In this document: piece after piece, positions 1 to 6,916 of the stretch
Numbering within the stretch: the first letter of the stretch is position 1
How the letters are laid out: every line of letters begins with the position of its first letter
Source: a virus
Strand: one strand, 5' to 3'
DNA length: 21,556 nt
IMG/VR virus record: IMGVR_UViG_3300032294_000189
Span: 1-21,556 of that record
Position numbers and translations under genes: made by a program
Notes under the pieces: generated by a model
Databases searched by the model: none
The model's input: the letters and a program-made list of their open reading frames with translations, nothing else
What the model was told of the DNA's origin: nothing

Positions 1-483
1 ATATTTAGACACAACTGCAATAATCTGTTCGTCAGAGGCATTTGCTGGTAAATTAGCAAGTTCCTCACGAAGTCTTTGTTCTTGAGCCATGCTTAATTGA
101 CCACGAACAATTTCTTGCTGAGTCTTTTGAGCGCTTAGTACTTGTCCACGACGACGCTCTGCTTCGGATGCTGCTAATGCACCAACACGGGGATCAATAC
201 GAGCAGCAGCACTAGCATAGCCCTGTAAACCTTCAGGAGTAGTCAAATCAAACTGTGTCGATAATTGACGCAGTGCGGTAGCACGATTAAGTTGCTCATC
301 TCCGCCGAGTAACTGCGCTGTTCCACGAGCTAATCCAGCACCGCCCTGAAAGAGAGCCATGTTAGCTCTTTCAAACGGATCTAACTGTGCAAAGCGATAA
401 GCCTGATTTGCATCCATGACGGCACTAGTCTGCTGTAGAGCAGCAGGATCAATACCAAATAAGTTACTTACGATTTCTGCCAT
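1..483 (-). CDS. Putative internal virion/ejection protein (partial, C-terminus missing)
   Basis: The reading frame is open from an ATG at 481-483 to the window edge, giving the first 161 residues (MAEIVSNLFGIDPAALQQ...). A GGGGAG ribosome site lies inside the end of the upstream gene. The visible part is soluble and rich in Gln, Ala, Leu and Arg, with no membrane segment. The pattern 'YRFAQLDPFERANMALFQGGAGLARG' (residues about 28-53) followed by a helical, Arg/Gln-rich stretch is one I associate with large podophage proteins carried in the head and ejected with the DNA. Its place after a gp14-like gene and a Gly-rich gene matches the P22 order 14-7-20-16. The role is inferred from context and composition, because the catalytic or pore region, if any, lies outside the window. 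Confidence 0.6.
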   Translation of the reverse strand, partial: MAEIVSNLFGIDPAALQQTSAVMDANQAYRFAQLDPFERANMALFQGGAGLARGTAQLLGGDEQLNRATALRQLSTQFDLTTPEGLQGYASAAARIDPRVGALAASEAERRRGQVLSAQKTQQEIVRGQLSMAQEQRLREELANLPANASDEQIIAVVSKY

Positions 484-484
484 C

Positions 485-1489
485 TTAGTCTCCCCAACTT
501 AAACTGCCTTCGCTACCACCTCTAGCGAAGAAAGGCGTTGATCTGCCTCCAAATAATCCACCAAATCCGCCGCTAAACATACCACCAAGACCGCTGCCAG
601 CACCACTTAGGAACGAACCTAACGGACTGTAAGCATCTGCTTGACGCTGTGCTGCGATAGCTGATTGCATTCCAGTTTGATAAATACCACCAGCTCTTGC
701 ACCAGCACCGGATTGTGCCGCAGCTAAGTCTTGACTTAACAGGAAGGGTTGCTGTCCAAGACTTTCTACCGTACGAGCAAGACCTAACTGGGTCTCTAAC
801 GGTAGGAAGGACTGAGCCTGAATTGCAGGAATCTGACGACCTAACTCTGTTGCCCCAGTTAACAAACCAGCACCAAATCGTGCTTGCTCCATTCCAGCTT
901 GCTGTCCACGAGCAGCGAGTTCTAAGTCTTGCTGTGCTAGTGCGTTGAAGTAGGCTTGTAACTCAGGAGAGGTTGGAGCGCCTCCGGTTCCTGTCTGTAC
1001 GCCTAAACCACCACGACCACGAGCAAATAAGCGACCACGGACATTTGCCAACTGTGCTTCTCTGCTGGGTGCTAACAGAGCTTGTTGTTGGTTAACAAAG
1101 CGTTGTGCTGCTTCTTGTGGGCTTTCAGCTAAATAACCTTGACCGAGATTAAACAATGACGATACGCCAGTGCTTAACTGAGGTATTAACTGTTGTTGAA
1201 TCTGTGTAGGATCATATTGACCGGCACCGGTTAACAGACGATCACGAATTGCCTGCAACTCAGGCGTTAATGTATAACCAGCTTCAGTTACTTGACCAAG
1301 ATCGTTAACATTAAAGCGAGAAGAACCAAATCCGGTAGTAATACCGACTGGTCTAAACTGCGCCATCTGTGATGCACGATTAGCAGCATCTCGCTGTGCC
1401 GCTGCAGCAGATGACGCTGCCCGTGATGCAGCACCGCCGGAGATAACTCCACCAATACCGCCTACAATTCCACTTACTACTCCACCCAT
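485..1489 (-). CDS. Putative internal virion/ejection protein, Gly/Gln-rich
   Basis: This 334-residue protein starts at ATG with a GGAG ribosome site; its stop is 1 bp from the next start. Residues 1-20 (GGVVSGIVGGIGGVISGG) and about 290-315 (GSFLSGAGSGLGGMFSGG) are glycine-rich and weakly hydrophobic. The middle is a long Gln/Ala/Leu helical region with few charged residues and no enzyme motif. Such glycine-flanked helical proteins occur among podophage ejection (pilot) proteins, which must unfold to pass the portal and then associate with membranes. It follows the gp14-like gene directly, as gp7 and gp20 do in P22. No homologue is recognised by sequence. A structural role as a neck or tail component remains possible. 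Confidence 0.6.
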   Translation of the reverse strand: MGGVVSGIVGGIGGVISGGAASRAASSAAAAQRDAANRASQMAQFRPVGITTGFGSSRFNVNDLGQVTEAGYTLTPELQAIRDRLLTGAGQYDPTQIQQQLIPQLSTGVSSLFNLGQGYLAESPQEAAQRFVNQQQALLAPSREAQLANVRGRLFARGRGGLGVQTGTGGAPTSPELQAYFNALAQQDLELAARGQQAGMEQARFGAGLLTGATELGRQIPAIQAQSFLPLETQLGLARTVESLGQQPFLLSQDLAAAQSGAGARAGGIYQTGMQSAIAAQRQADAYSPLGSFLSGAGSGLGGMFSGGFGGLFGGRSTPFFARGGSEGSLSWGD

Positions 1490-1490
1490 T

Positions 1491-1781
1491 TTAGTCGCTC
1501 CAATAATAAATGTAGACTATGTTACCTTTTAAACTGATTACTTTCTTAAACAGTTTAAAACCTAACGCTGCAATAAACTTCAAATAACCGGTTGTCTCGT
1601 ATTCTTTGCAGCAAAACAACGGACCACCGTGTAACTCTGTAAAACTATTCCAATCTTTCTTTAATGCTTTAAACACTGCTGGACTCCAGTTATACACATC
1701 GCAGTGCATAAACGGGAGACCTTCGTGTTCTTCAATATAAAACTTATAATCCGGTCTAATGATGACAGGAATCTTAATCAT
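1491..1781 (-). CDS. Small gp14-like / GNAT-fold-like phage protein
   Basis: This 96-residue protein starts in a TAATG overlap with the fibre-like gene upstream, so the two are probably translationally coupled. The C-terminal half (residues about 65-95: TGYLKFIAALGFKLFKKV...IVYIYYW) resembles the end of acetyltransferase-fold phage proteins of the P22 gp14 type (DUF2824), where a 'KF...LGF' segment is typical. I see no clear acetyl-CoA loop, so it may be a non-enzymatic version. In P22, gp14 lies between the tail genes and the ejection proteins and is needed for making infectious particles. The position here is the same, which supports the call more than the sequence alone does. Confidence 0.45.
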   Translation of the reverse strand: MIKIPVIIRPDYKFYIEEHEGLPFMHCDVYNWSPAVFKALKKDWNSFTELHGGPLFCCKEYETTGYLKFIAALGFKLFKKVISLKGNIVYIYYWSD

Positions 1782-2542
1782 TAATAAAGCTCATTCCAGT
1801 AAAATATAGACCCTGTGCCATTAACTGAATATGTTCCATTCGGAGGAACAATAAATGAACAGTTCGTTCTGACATTAGCGGTGTTTGCATCTCTGCCTAC
1901 TGCTACACCATTACAAATAATATCGTAGCCGCCGCCTGCTGGTAGATTTAATGACAGGGCTACTTGAATAGGGTATGAACGGTTATTTGTATAAGTTTGA
2001 TTAAAAGCTCTAGAGCTTGTTGTATTTTGCCAAGTCTCGCCGCCAAAGCCTAAACCTTGAAGACCTAAAGACGCAGAAGTCCATTCAGTTCCATTAGATT
2101 TAAGAAAATTACCAGAAGTCCCCGGAGCAACTGCATTAATACCTGATGTACCGTTACCGACTAACACAGCATTAGCTGTTAATGTCGAACGACCAGTGCC
2201 TCCATCAGCAACAGCTAAGTCAGTAATACCTACAATAGTGCCACCAGTAATATCTACCGCACTCTTAGCTTGAGTAGACATATTACCTAGTGATAGGGCT
2301 GTAATTTCTGTCTTTACAAACGCAGTAGTTGCAACCTGAGTAGTGTTAGTAGTGGCAGGAGCAGTAGGTGCAGTAGGTGTACCCGTTAAAGCAGGGCTAT
2401 TTAAATCTGCCTTAGATGCAATAGCTGACGCAATCGCAGTAAACTCGGTATCAATCTCAGCACCTTTAATAATCTTACCAGCATTGCCTGATGGTAGACT
2501 ATCTTTAGCAGTGAAGTTCGTAGCCTTGGTGTAATTCGCCAT
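1781..2542 (-). CDS. Tail fibre/adhesin-like protein
   Basis: This 253-residue protein starts at ATG with an AAGGAT ribosome site. The N-terminal part is an Ala/Thr-rich stalk with the common fibre segment 'SPALTGTPTAPTAP' followed by a 'TNTTQVATTAFVK' motif (residues about 48-77), seen in many tail fibres where it links trimeric stalk repeats. Residues 112-135 (VADGGTGRSTL) match another recurrent fibre motif. The C-terminal 90 residues are beta-rich, with the sequence GLGFGGETWQ then 'SRAFNQTYTNNRSYPI', a pattern I associate with receptor-binding tips. It probably forms a trimeric fibre or spike. Its location among connector and ejection genes, apart from the main fibre cluster, suggests a central needle or tip position. 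Confidence 0.72.
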   Translation of the reverse strand: MANYTKATNFTAKDSLPSGNAGKIIKGAEIDTEFTAIASAIASKADLNSPALTGTPTAPTAPATTNTTQVATTAFVKTEITALSLGNMSTQAKSAVDITGGTIVGITDLAVADGGTGRSTLTANAVLVGNGTSGINAVAPGTSGNFLKSNGTEWTSASLGLQGLGFGGETWQNTTSSRAFNQTYTNNRSYPIQVALSLNLPAGGGYDIICNGVAVGRDANTANVRTNCSFIVPPNGTYSVNGTGSIFYWNELY

Positions 2543-2551
2543 GTTATATCC

Positions 2552-4177
2552 TTAAACTAAAGTCTTGCCTGTTTTAATTCCAATATCAATCTTTTGTATC
2601 GACAATGGATTACCATTGATGTCTGCTTCAATGCCTATCTGCATTACAGTTCCTTGACCGCCAGCATTGATGTTAAATCGATCTAAAACAATACCAGAAC
2701 TATATTCTGCAATATTGTATTCCCCAATGTTGTATTCATATACTACTGCTGTGTCTAATCGATAAGTAGTAGCTTGATAGCCTTCTGTGTAATCAAAACC
2801 CCACTTAACAGCAACTGACTGGTTTGTACCACCAATTAAGACCCAGCCAATCTTTTTTAGAATTTTTAATGAGGTTGCAGCATCAAAATCAAAGTAATTA
2901 GTAAAATACTGCATACGATAGACTGAACCATTGTCGGAATGTCCGAAGTATTTACCGATATAGCCGGGTTTACCAATTAACAGATTTCTATCCTGTGTCA
3001 CTGCAAAAGCCTTAGGTTCTAAACTATCCCAAATCGTGACCCGCATTGATCCGTCTTGAAGCGCAGCACGAGTATCAAAGCAGTACACAAACCGAGTTGT
3101 CGGTAGTGTTAAGAGATAAATTGCATCTCTTTCATAGTAAATACTCTTGATCTTGGTCAAGTCTGTTTCAGAGCCGACAGCGGACATTAACTCGTCACGA
3201 ACATTCTTGGAGATGTCTCGCATTGGTAGCGACTTCTCTTGAATTACTCGCTGTAAACTCCGAACTCCTGCGTCAGACAAGAATAGCACATCAGTGCCGA
3301 TGCTCTGTACAGAGTCACGAGCAATACAGCCAACATTGCTTAACACTTCAACCAAAGTCAACGATGCTGTGTCTAAAGGATTAGCATAGATAGCTGTGTT
3401 TCTACGACCAAAAAATATAATGTATCCGTTGTGTGCTGCAGCAGCTACTACAGGATCTCCGTTAGGAAGAACTTCTTGTAGGTTTAAATAACCAGCAGAG
3501 CCATTCCTAAAATCTGTGCCAGCTAGTAAGTCGCTGAAATAGACAGTCTGCGTATCTCCGCTAATACCGCCACACCAGATTCTACCGTAAGCAGATAACA
3601 CCCAGCTTGGCATGAATGATGCGGTGTTGTGGTTGGTTGGTAGTTTAGCATCATCGCCAACTCGCTGAAAGCCAAATGTTCCACTATCATGAGCATCGAA
3701 TGCTCCGCCAGAAACAGGCAACTCATGCCACAATAACATTGGATGCCCTGCCTGAGCTAAATACACATGAGGCTGGAAATCGCTTACATCACCGTAAGAC
3801 AAGGCAGCTCCTTGCCAATTATTAGCTGTGATGGTATAAGTAGCGTTGCCGCTGTTAGTTGCGTTACGAACTGTCTTAGTAACCATTGTCGTAGAGCCGA
3901 CAAATAGTCTATTATTACCAGCGCTGAGTACTTCCGTACCGCCACCAGTAACTACTTCAAATACAAACTCTACGGGATTGGCAGCGCCTAAATCCGTGTT
4001 GATTGATGTGTTAACAGGAGTCCATCCTCGTCTTGCGCCAATACGACCGTAACGGTCAATGACACAGTTCTGAGCTTTTAATGCAAAGCCAGAAGACAGA
4101 GTAATACTTGACTCTTGTGTGTTTAATCCGAAGAAGCCGGGAGCAGCAATCGATGCTGTCTGTAATTGACTAGCCAT
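2552..4177 (-). CDS. Tail tube B / P22 gp10-like stabilisation protein
   Basis: I start this protein at ATG 4177 (MASQLQTASI), giving 541 residues. A longer open frame exists, but its extra N-terminus lies inside the HNH gene, and the chosen start overlaps the HNH stop by 8 nt (ATGGCTAG). The N-terminal segment 'GFFGLNTQESSITL...QNCVIDRYGRIGARRGW' is characteristic of podophage tail-tube B and head-completion proteins. The rest is beta-rich with repeats of the type 'YIIFFGRRNTAIY' and 'RNLLIGKPGYIGKY', suggesting a beta-propeller. It would cap the adaptor ring and form the tail nozzle. The expected partner, the adaptor at 4703-5359, is separated only by the HNH gene. Confidence 0.78.
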   Translation of the reverse strand: MASQLQTASIAAPGFFGLNTQESSITLSSGFALKAQNCVIDRYGRIGARRGWTPVNTSINTDLGAANPVEFVFEVVTGGGTEVLSAGNNRLFVGSTTMVTKTVRNATNSGNATYTITANNWQGAALSYGDVSDFQPHVYLAQAGHPMLLWHELPVSGGAFDAHDSGTFGFQRVGDDAKLPTNHNTASFMPSWVLSAYGRIWCGGISGDTQTVYFSDLLAGTDFRNGSAGYLNLQEVLPNGDPVVAAAAHNGYIIFFGRRNTAIYANPLDTASLTLVEVLSNVGCIARDSVQSIGTDVLFLSDAGVRSLQRVIQEKSLPMRDISKNVRDELMSAVGSETDLTKIKSIYYERDAIYLLTLPTTRFVYCFDTRAALQDGSMRVTIWDSLEPKAFAVTQDRNLLIGKPGYIGKYFGHSDNGSVYRMQYFTNYFDFDAATSLKILKKIGWVLIGGTNQSVAVKWGFDYTEGYQATTYRLDTAVVYEYNIGEYNIAEYSSGIVLDRFNINAGGQGTVMQIGIEADINGNPLSIQKIDIGIKTGKTLV

Positions 4178-4706
4178 AATGTTTATTACCTTTTTCAAGG
4201 TTAGCCTGAACAGACAAAATCTGCAAATTCCAAGGTACATGAAGTCCGCAAACTTCTGAATTATTTAACGGAACAATATGATCAACATGTTGTTTCCACG
4301 GAAATACAGTTTCTAACTGTTTTGCCATTTTGTAAAAATCTACAATTTCTAATCGTTGTTCACGAGACAACCAAGCTGGAGTTGCTTGTAACTTTTTTGC
4401 TCGTCTGGTTGCTCCGTGCATAGTATTCTTTTCTGGGTATGTTTGTCTATACAATGCGTTTTTAATAGCTAATACTTGTTTATTCTTGCGACGATATTTT
4501 GCTTTAGCTTCTGCATTCTTTTCAGGATTATTTAATACATAAGTTTGTTTAGACAATAATCGTTTTTCTCTGTTATCCTTAGACCATTGAACAGAAGCCG
4601 CATTATTGCATTTCTTACAACAATACCTAATTCCATTCTTCATCTTTTTATCTTTACCAAATTCGCTAAACGGTTTAGCAATTTTACACTTGGAACAGAT
4701 TTTCAT
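4170..4706 (-). CDS. HNH homing endonuclease with N-terminal zinc ribbon
   Basis: The start is ATG 4706, which shares ATGA with the adaptor stop, giving 178 residues; a start 4 codons upstream is possible but less coupled. The N-terminus holds a zinc-ribbon pattern C4-x2-C7...C30-x2-C33 with the common spacing 'FSEFGKDKKMKNGIRYC'. The C-terminus has the HNH site: H140-V-D-H143 followed by IVPL, then N160 and the ANLEKGNK tail. The middle is Lys-rich and probably binds DNA. Freestanding HNH enzymes of this type spread between phages by cutting alleles that lack them. It sits exactly between two structural genes with only 4-nt and 8-nt overlaps, so it inserted without breaking either. Confidence 0.93.
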   Translation of the reverse strand: MKICSKCKIAKPFSEFGKDKKMKNGIRYCCKKCNNAASVQWSKDNREKRLLSKQTYVLNNPEKNAEAKAKYRRKNKQVLAIKNALYRQTYPEKNTMHGATRRAKKLQATPAWLSREQRLEIVDFYKMAKQLETVFPWKQHVDHIVPLNNSEVCGLHVPWNLQILSVQANLEKGNKHYG

Positions 4707-5359
4707 ACAGAAATCCAAACACCTTCCTCAATATATCTACCACTTTCAAGTGCAATAGCATCTGCTAAAGATTGTCTGTATAAAGAATATGTTTCTCCAG
4801 ATTGAACCCCATTATCTTCGCCACGCTCAGCTTGTGCTCTAGCCAATGCGCCTAAGATGACTGGCTCATGTGGAACTAACAGAATATCAGCGTTATTAAC
4901 TAATGGCTCTTGTGGTTTAATGATGTTAAACCGTAAGTTATAAGTTCCATTAGGAATAGGAAACAAGTCTACTTGAGTATCACCGTCGCTGTTTGTTCCG
5001 TTGAAATTATAATACTTAGGACTGCCCCTTTGCGGAGTTGTCAACAAGAATTGCTGATCCATCCACACAGTAGGAGTATTTTCAACAAAGAAGTTATCGG
5101 TATCGTTTAGAACATCGATAACACGAAAGCGTTGTCCTGAACCAACAAGGACATAGTTAAATACATCGGCTGTTGTCGTTGCCGATAGCGTCTCAGTTAA
5201 AGCATTCCAGTTGTATGAGTCCTCAACCATCCGCTTAGAGTCATTAACAAACCGAGCAATGAGCTTTACATAAGCGGTGTCCGAGACAGAACTAGCCTCT
5301 GGCTCACGCAAGCGGATTAGGACATCATTAACGAGTTGGATATAATTATACGAAGCCAT
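4703..5359 (-). CDS. Tail adaptor / tail tube A-like head-tail connector
   Basis: This 218-residue protein starts at ATG with AGGA six bases upstream. The opening 'YIQLVNDVLIRLREPEASSVSD...YVKLIARFVNDSKRMVEDSYNWNAL' is typical of podophage adaptor proteins (T7 gp11 or P22 gp4 type), which form a ring below the portal. The central part, with 'RFRVIDVLND' and 'GSPKYYNFNG', is beta-rich and the C-terminal part is helical, as in this family. It was probably adjacent to the gp10-like gene before the HNH gene arrived. A promoter-like sequence lies directly upstream. The family call is fairly firm; whether it is closer to gp11 or gp4 cannot be told here. Confidence 0.82.
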   Translation of the reverse strand: MASYNYIQLVNDVLIRLREPEASSVSDTAYVKLIARFVNDSKRMVEDSYNWNALTETLSATTTADVFNYVLVGSGQRFRVIDVLNDTDNFFVENTPTVWMDQQFLLTTPQRGSPKYYNFNGTNSDGDTQVDLFPIPNGTYNLRFNIIKPQEPLVNNADILLVPHEPVILGALARAQAERGEDNGVQSGETYSLYRQSLADAIALESGRYIEEGVWISV

Positions 5360-5364
5360 GCGTT

Positions 5365-5393
5365 ATCCTATCATATTTTGACTATTTTGTCAA
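5365..5393 (-). promoter_or_regulatory. Promoter-like site upstream of tail adaptor gene
   Basis: On the minus strand, TTGACA (5388-5393) is followed after exactly 17 bp by TAGGAT (5365-5370). The flanks (ACTTGACAAAA and TATGATA) match the terminase promoter at 17287-17315. The -10 box overlaps the AGGA ribosome site of the gene starting at 5359, so a transcript would begin at or very near the ATG and be leaderless or nearly so. This makes function uncertain. Confidence 0.5.
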
Positions 5394-5404
5394 GTAAAAT
5401 CTTA

Positions 5405-5653
5405 CTAATTGCAGTCCCACTTCTTCAAAGCCAGTGCTTTGCGGGTAGGTCTACCTTTGCTATCCTTCATAGGACCGGGAACACCACTCATCCTTGCACA
5501 GAAGCTCTTACGCCTTTTAGCGGCTTTAGGGGACTTTTGAGCCTCTTTTACAGAAACTGGAGGTTTGAGGTTAGCTCCTTCAGTTCGTTTGAAATAAGCC
5601 CTTCCTTTGGCGTTTAAACCGCCTTCAGGGTTTTGGTATACCTTCTTAACCAT
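5405..5653 (-). CDS. Small basic phage protein, DUF6321-like
   Basis: This 82-residue protein starts in a TAATG overlap with the gene upstream. The sequence 'NPEGGLNAKGRAYFKR' near the N-terminus and 'KAAKRRKSFCARMSGVPGPM' followed by 'GRPTRKALALKKW' at the C-terminus is a strongly conserved pattern in podoviruses and myoviruses of aquatic bacteria; I believe it is the DUF6321 family. The function is not known to me. It is Lys/Arg-rich with a single C-terminal Cys pair region and no membrane segment. It is the last of four consecutive very basic small genes, which suggests a common role such as DNA binding inside the virion. Confidence 0.8.
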   Translation of the reverse strand: MVKKVYQNPEGGLNAKGRAYFKRTEGANLKPPVSVKEAQKSPKAAKRRKSFCARMSGVPGPMKDSKGRPTRKALALKKWDCN

Positions 5654-5808
5654 TATTTCCTCTTTTTAGCCGTTTTAGCGGCATCTCTGAAGTCTTTAGC
5701 CGACGGCGCGCCTTTAGTGCCGGGCTTACGCATCTTCTCGCCTGATCCTGCGGCGATCCGACGGCGTTTAGCGGCAATATTGGCATATAAGCCGGACTTA
5801 GTAGCCAC
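5653..5808 (-). CDS. Tiny basic phage protein (GTG start)
   Basis: This 51-residue frame runs from GTG 5808 to TAA and overlaps the end of the previous gene by 11 nt. The sequence 'SGLYANIAAKRRRIAAGSGE' then 'KMRKPGTKGAPSAKDF' (residues 5-40) is a pattern I know from many cyanophage and aquatic podophage genomes, where it often sits beside the DUF6321-like gene, as here. There are 16 Lys/Arg against 3 acidic residues. The start is GTG because no in-frame ATG exists before the upstream stop; a second GTG four codons earlier is the alternative. The function is unknown; nucleic-acid binding is inferred from charge. Confidence 0.8.
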   Translation of the reverse strand: MATKSGLYANIAAKRRRIAAGSGEKMRKPGTKGAPSAKDFRDAAKTAKKRK

Positions 5809-5932
5809 GCTTAGCACCCGTCTTCTTAGCTGGCTTAGAAGTCATCTTAGTGCCAGTCTTCTGAGCATACTGCTTAGCTTCCTTCTTACCTTTAGCAGTA
5901 TAGGGGAACTTCTTGTCTTTTACCATTGGCAT
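5798..5932 (-). CDS. Tiny Lys-rich phage protein
   Basis: The 44-residue protein (MPMVKDKKFPYTAKGKKEAK...) starts at ATG 5932 with an AAAGGAAAG ribosome site. A longer in-frame start exists at 5983 but would overlap the upstream gene and lacks a ribosome site. It has 14 basic and 2 acidic residues. The 'KFPYTAKGK' segment is recurrent in small proteins of aquatic phages. One base separates it from the stop of the gene before, and it overlaps the next by 11 nt, so all four basic genes are tightly coupled. No function is known to me. Confidence 0.75.
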   Translation of the reverse strand: MPMVKDKKFPYTAKGKKEAKQYAQKTGTKMTSKPAKKTGAKRGY

Positions 5933-5933
5933 A

Positions 5934-6077
5934 TTACTTTCCTTTCTTCTTGGGTTTAGGAACTTTAGCGGTTTGCAGAGCAATCGCTACAGCTTGCTTC
6001 TGAGGACGACCCTCTTTTACTAACTTCGATATATTCTTACTAATTGTCTTTTGTGACTTACCTTTAGCGAGTGGCAT
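5934..6077 (-). CDS. Tiny Lys-rich phage protein
   Basis: A 47-residue frame starts at ATG 6077, nine bases downstream of the previous stop (6087), with an AGGAGT ribosome site upstream. The sequence '[20 protein letters not shown]' then '[14 protein letters not shown]' closely follows a short protein seen in many phages, where the '[13 protein letters not shown]' stretch is the hallmark. It carries 14 basic residues and one acidic. The C-terminus is a Lys/Pro tail. The role is unknown; its fixed association with other basic miniproteins near tail genes suggests a virion or DNA-packaging accessory function. Confidence 0.8.
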   Translation of the reverse strand: MPLAKGKSQKTISKNISKLVKEGRPQKQAVAIALQTAKVPKPKKKGK

Positions 6078-6086
6078 CTAAGACTC

Positions 6087-6437
6087 CTATAAGAACTGTT
6101 GTACGGTACTGCGTTGCTCTAGTTCGACTGTGATGATACAACCCGGCTGAGTAGCTCCAGACTCAATAAATACTCTGATCTCATCGCCTTCGTCTAGGAT
6201 TACATCTGAGCCATCAAACTTTAAGAATGACTTAGCAGTAAGCGGATAGTCATAAACAATGGCAATTTCTACATTCTCAGAAGCATCGTACCACCACGCT
6301 CTGAAGTTCTTTGCAGTAGATGTGCCGTTGTAAGCATAAAGCAAACTCCATCTAGCAATGTTTCTAGTCGGCACAGTAAACATTGTTGTTACTGTATTAG
6401 GAGTTAGGTTCTTACCTACGGAATGTGGTCTACTCAT
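6087..6437 (-). CDS. Beta-rich virion-associated protein of unknown function
   Basis: This 116-residue protein starts in an ATGA overlap with the holin-like gene upstream. The pattern 'LTPNTVTTMFTVPTRNIARWSLLYAYN' followed by 'FRAWWYDASENVEIAIV...YPLTAKSFLKFDGSDVILDEGDEIRVF' suggests a small beta-sandwich. I recall similar proteins in marine podophages annotated only as structural or hypothetical. No membrane segment or signal peptide is seen. It lies between a holin-like gene and the basic miniprotein set, and may be a head-decoration or tail-accessory protein; this is inference. Confidence 0.65.
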   Translation of the reverse strand: MSRPHSVGKNLTPNTVTTMFTVPTRNIARWSLLYAYNGTSTAKNFRAWWYDASENVEIAIVYDYPLTAKSFLKFDGSDVILDEGDEIRVFIESGATQPGCIITVELEQRSTVQQFL

Positions 6438-6640
6438 TTCTTAAACACCAGTTCAGCCAGCCAAGTAATAAAACCACCAAAGACTGAGGCAGCTCCCATG
6501 ATAGCCCACAAAGAACCTTTAGATCTCTCAGCCATTGCCACGAGCTTCTTGATGTCGGACTCCATTACACCTACTTTAGATTCTAAGTTCTCAACAGCTT
6601 GTACTAACTTGCCGTATTCTACTGGATCGATGTCTGCCAT
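6434..6640 (-). CDS. Holin-like small membrane protein (XhlA-type layout)
   Basis: The 68-residue protein has an N-terminal amphipathic coiled-coil stretch (residues 8-40, EYGKLVQAVENLESKVGVME...) and one C-terminal hydrophobic segment (about 44-65, WAIMGAASVFGGFITWLAEL) ending in KK. This layout is that of XhlA-type holin or holin-associated proteins, which act at the inner membrane during lysis. The start is ATG 6640 with a weak AAGAG ribosome site. It shares ATGA with the next gene. No endolysin is visible in the window. A non-lytic membrane role (for example spanin-like or superinfection exclusion) cannot be excluded. Confidence 0.6.
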   Translation of the reverse strand: MADIDPVEYGKLVQAVENLESKVGVMESDIKKLVAMAERSKGSLWAIMGAASVFGGFITWLAELVFKK

Positions 6641-6649
6641 GATTATCTC

Positions 6650-6916
6650 TTATTGTTTAGGATATTTAGCCTTAACTGCTAAGCAGTCAGCGATATATTT
6701 ATCAATCTGAGCTTGGTCTCCCTTTACTACACCATCAATGTAATCTGTGATGGGTGGGTATTCTGCGGCTCTTTTGGCAATATAAGCATGAGCATCTACA
6801 TAAGCCTGAACTGCGGCTTTATCATATGCGACTTCGTTGCCATCTGCATCGTAAGCAATATCGCCACGAATAGTAACTACGGATGGGTTTAGTTTGTATA
6901 TGGCTTCGTGGTTCAT
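6650..6916 (-). CDS. Small tail-fibre-associated protein of unknown function
   Basis: This 88-residue soluble protein starts in an ATGA overlap with the adhesin-like gene upstream. The N-terminal half includes 'RGDIAYDADGNEVAYDKAAVQAYVDAH', and the C-terminal half 'EYPPITDYIDGVVKGDQAQIDKYIADCLAVKAKYP' is a pattern found in small genes next to tail fibres of many aquatic phages. There it is thought, without proof, to be a fibre assembly factor. The neighbour arrangement (adhesin then small protein, overlapped by 4 nt) supports a chaperone or partner role. Confidence 0.65.
   Translation of the reverse strand: MNHEAIYKLNPSVVTIRGDIAYDADGNEVAYDKAAVQAYVDAHAYIAKRAAEYPPITDYIDGVVKGDQAQIDKYIADCLAVKAKYPKQ

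Noticed and set aside
697-948. Plus-strand frame of 83 codons opposite the ejection-protein gene
   Set aside because: Antisense to a well supported gene, no ribosome site, unremarkable composition.
4178-4240. Longer N-terminus for the gp10-like protein
   Set aside because: It would lie inside the HNH gene and lacks a ribosome site; the internal MASQLQ start overlaps the HNH stop as other coupled starts here do.
5336-5959. Plus-strand frames of 93 and 108 codons opposite the basic miniprotein genes
   Set aside because: They arise from the Lys-rich codons on the other strand; the minus-strand genes match known small phage protein patterns and are coupled.
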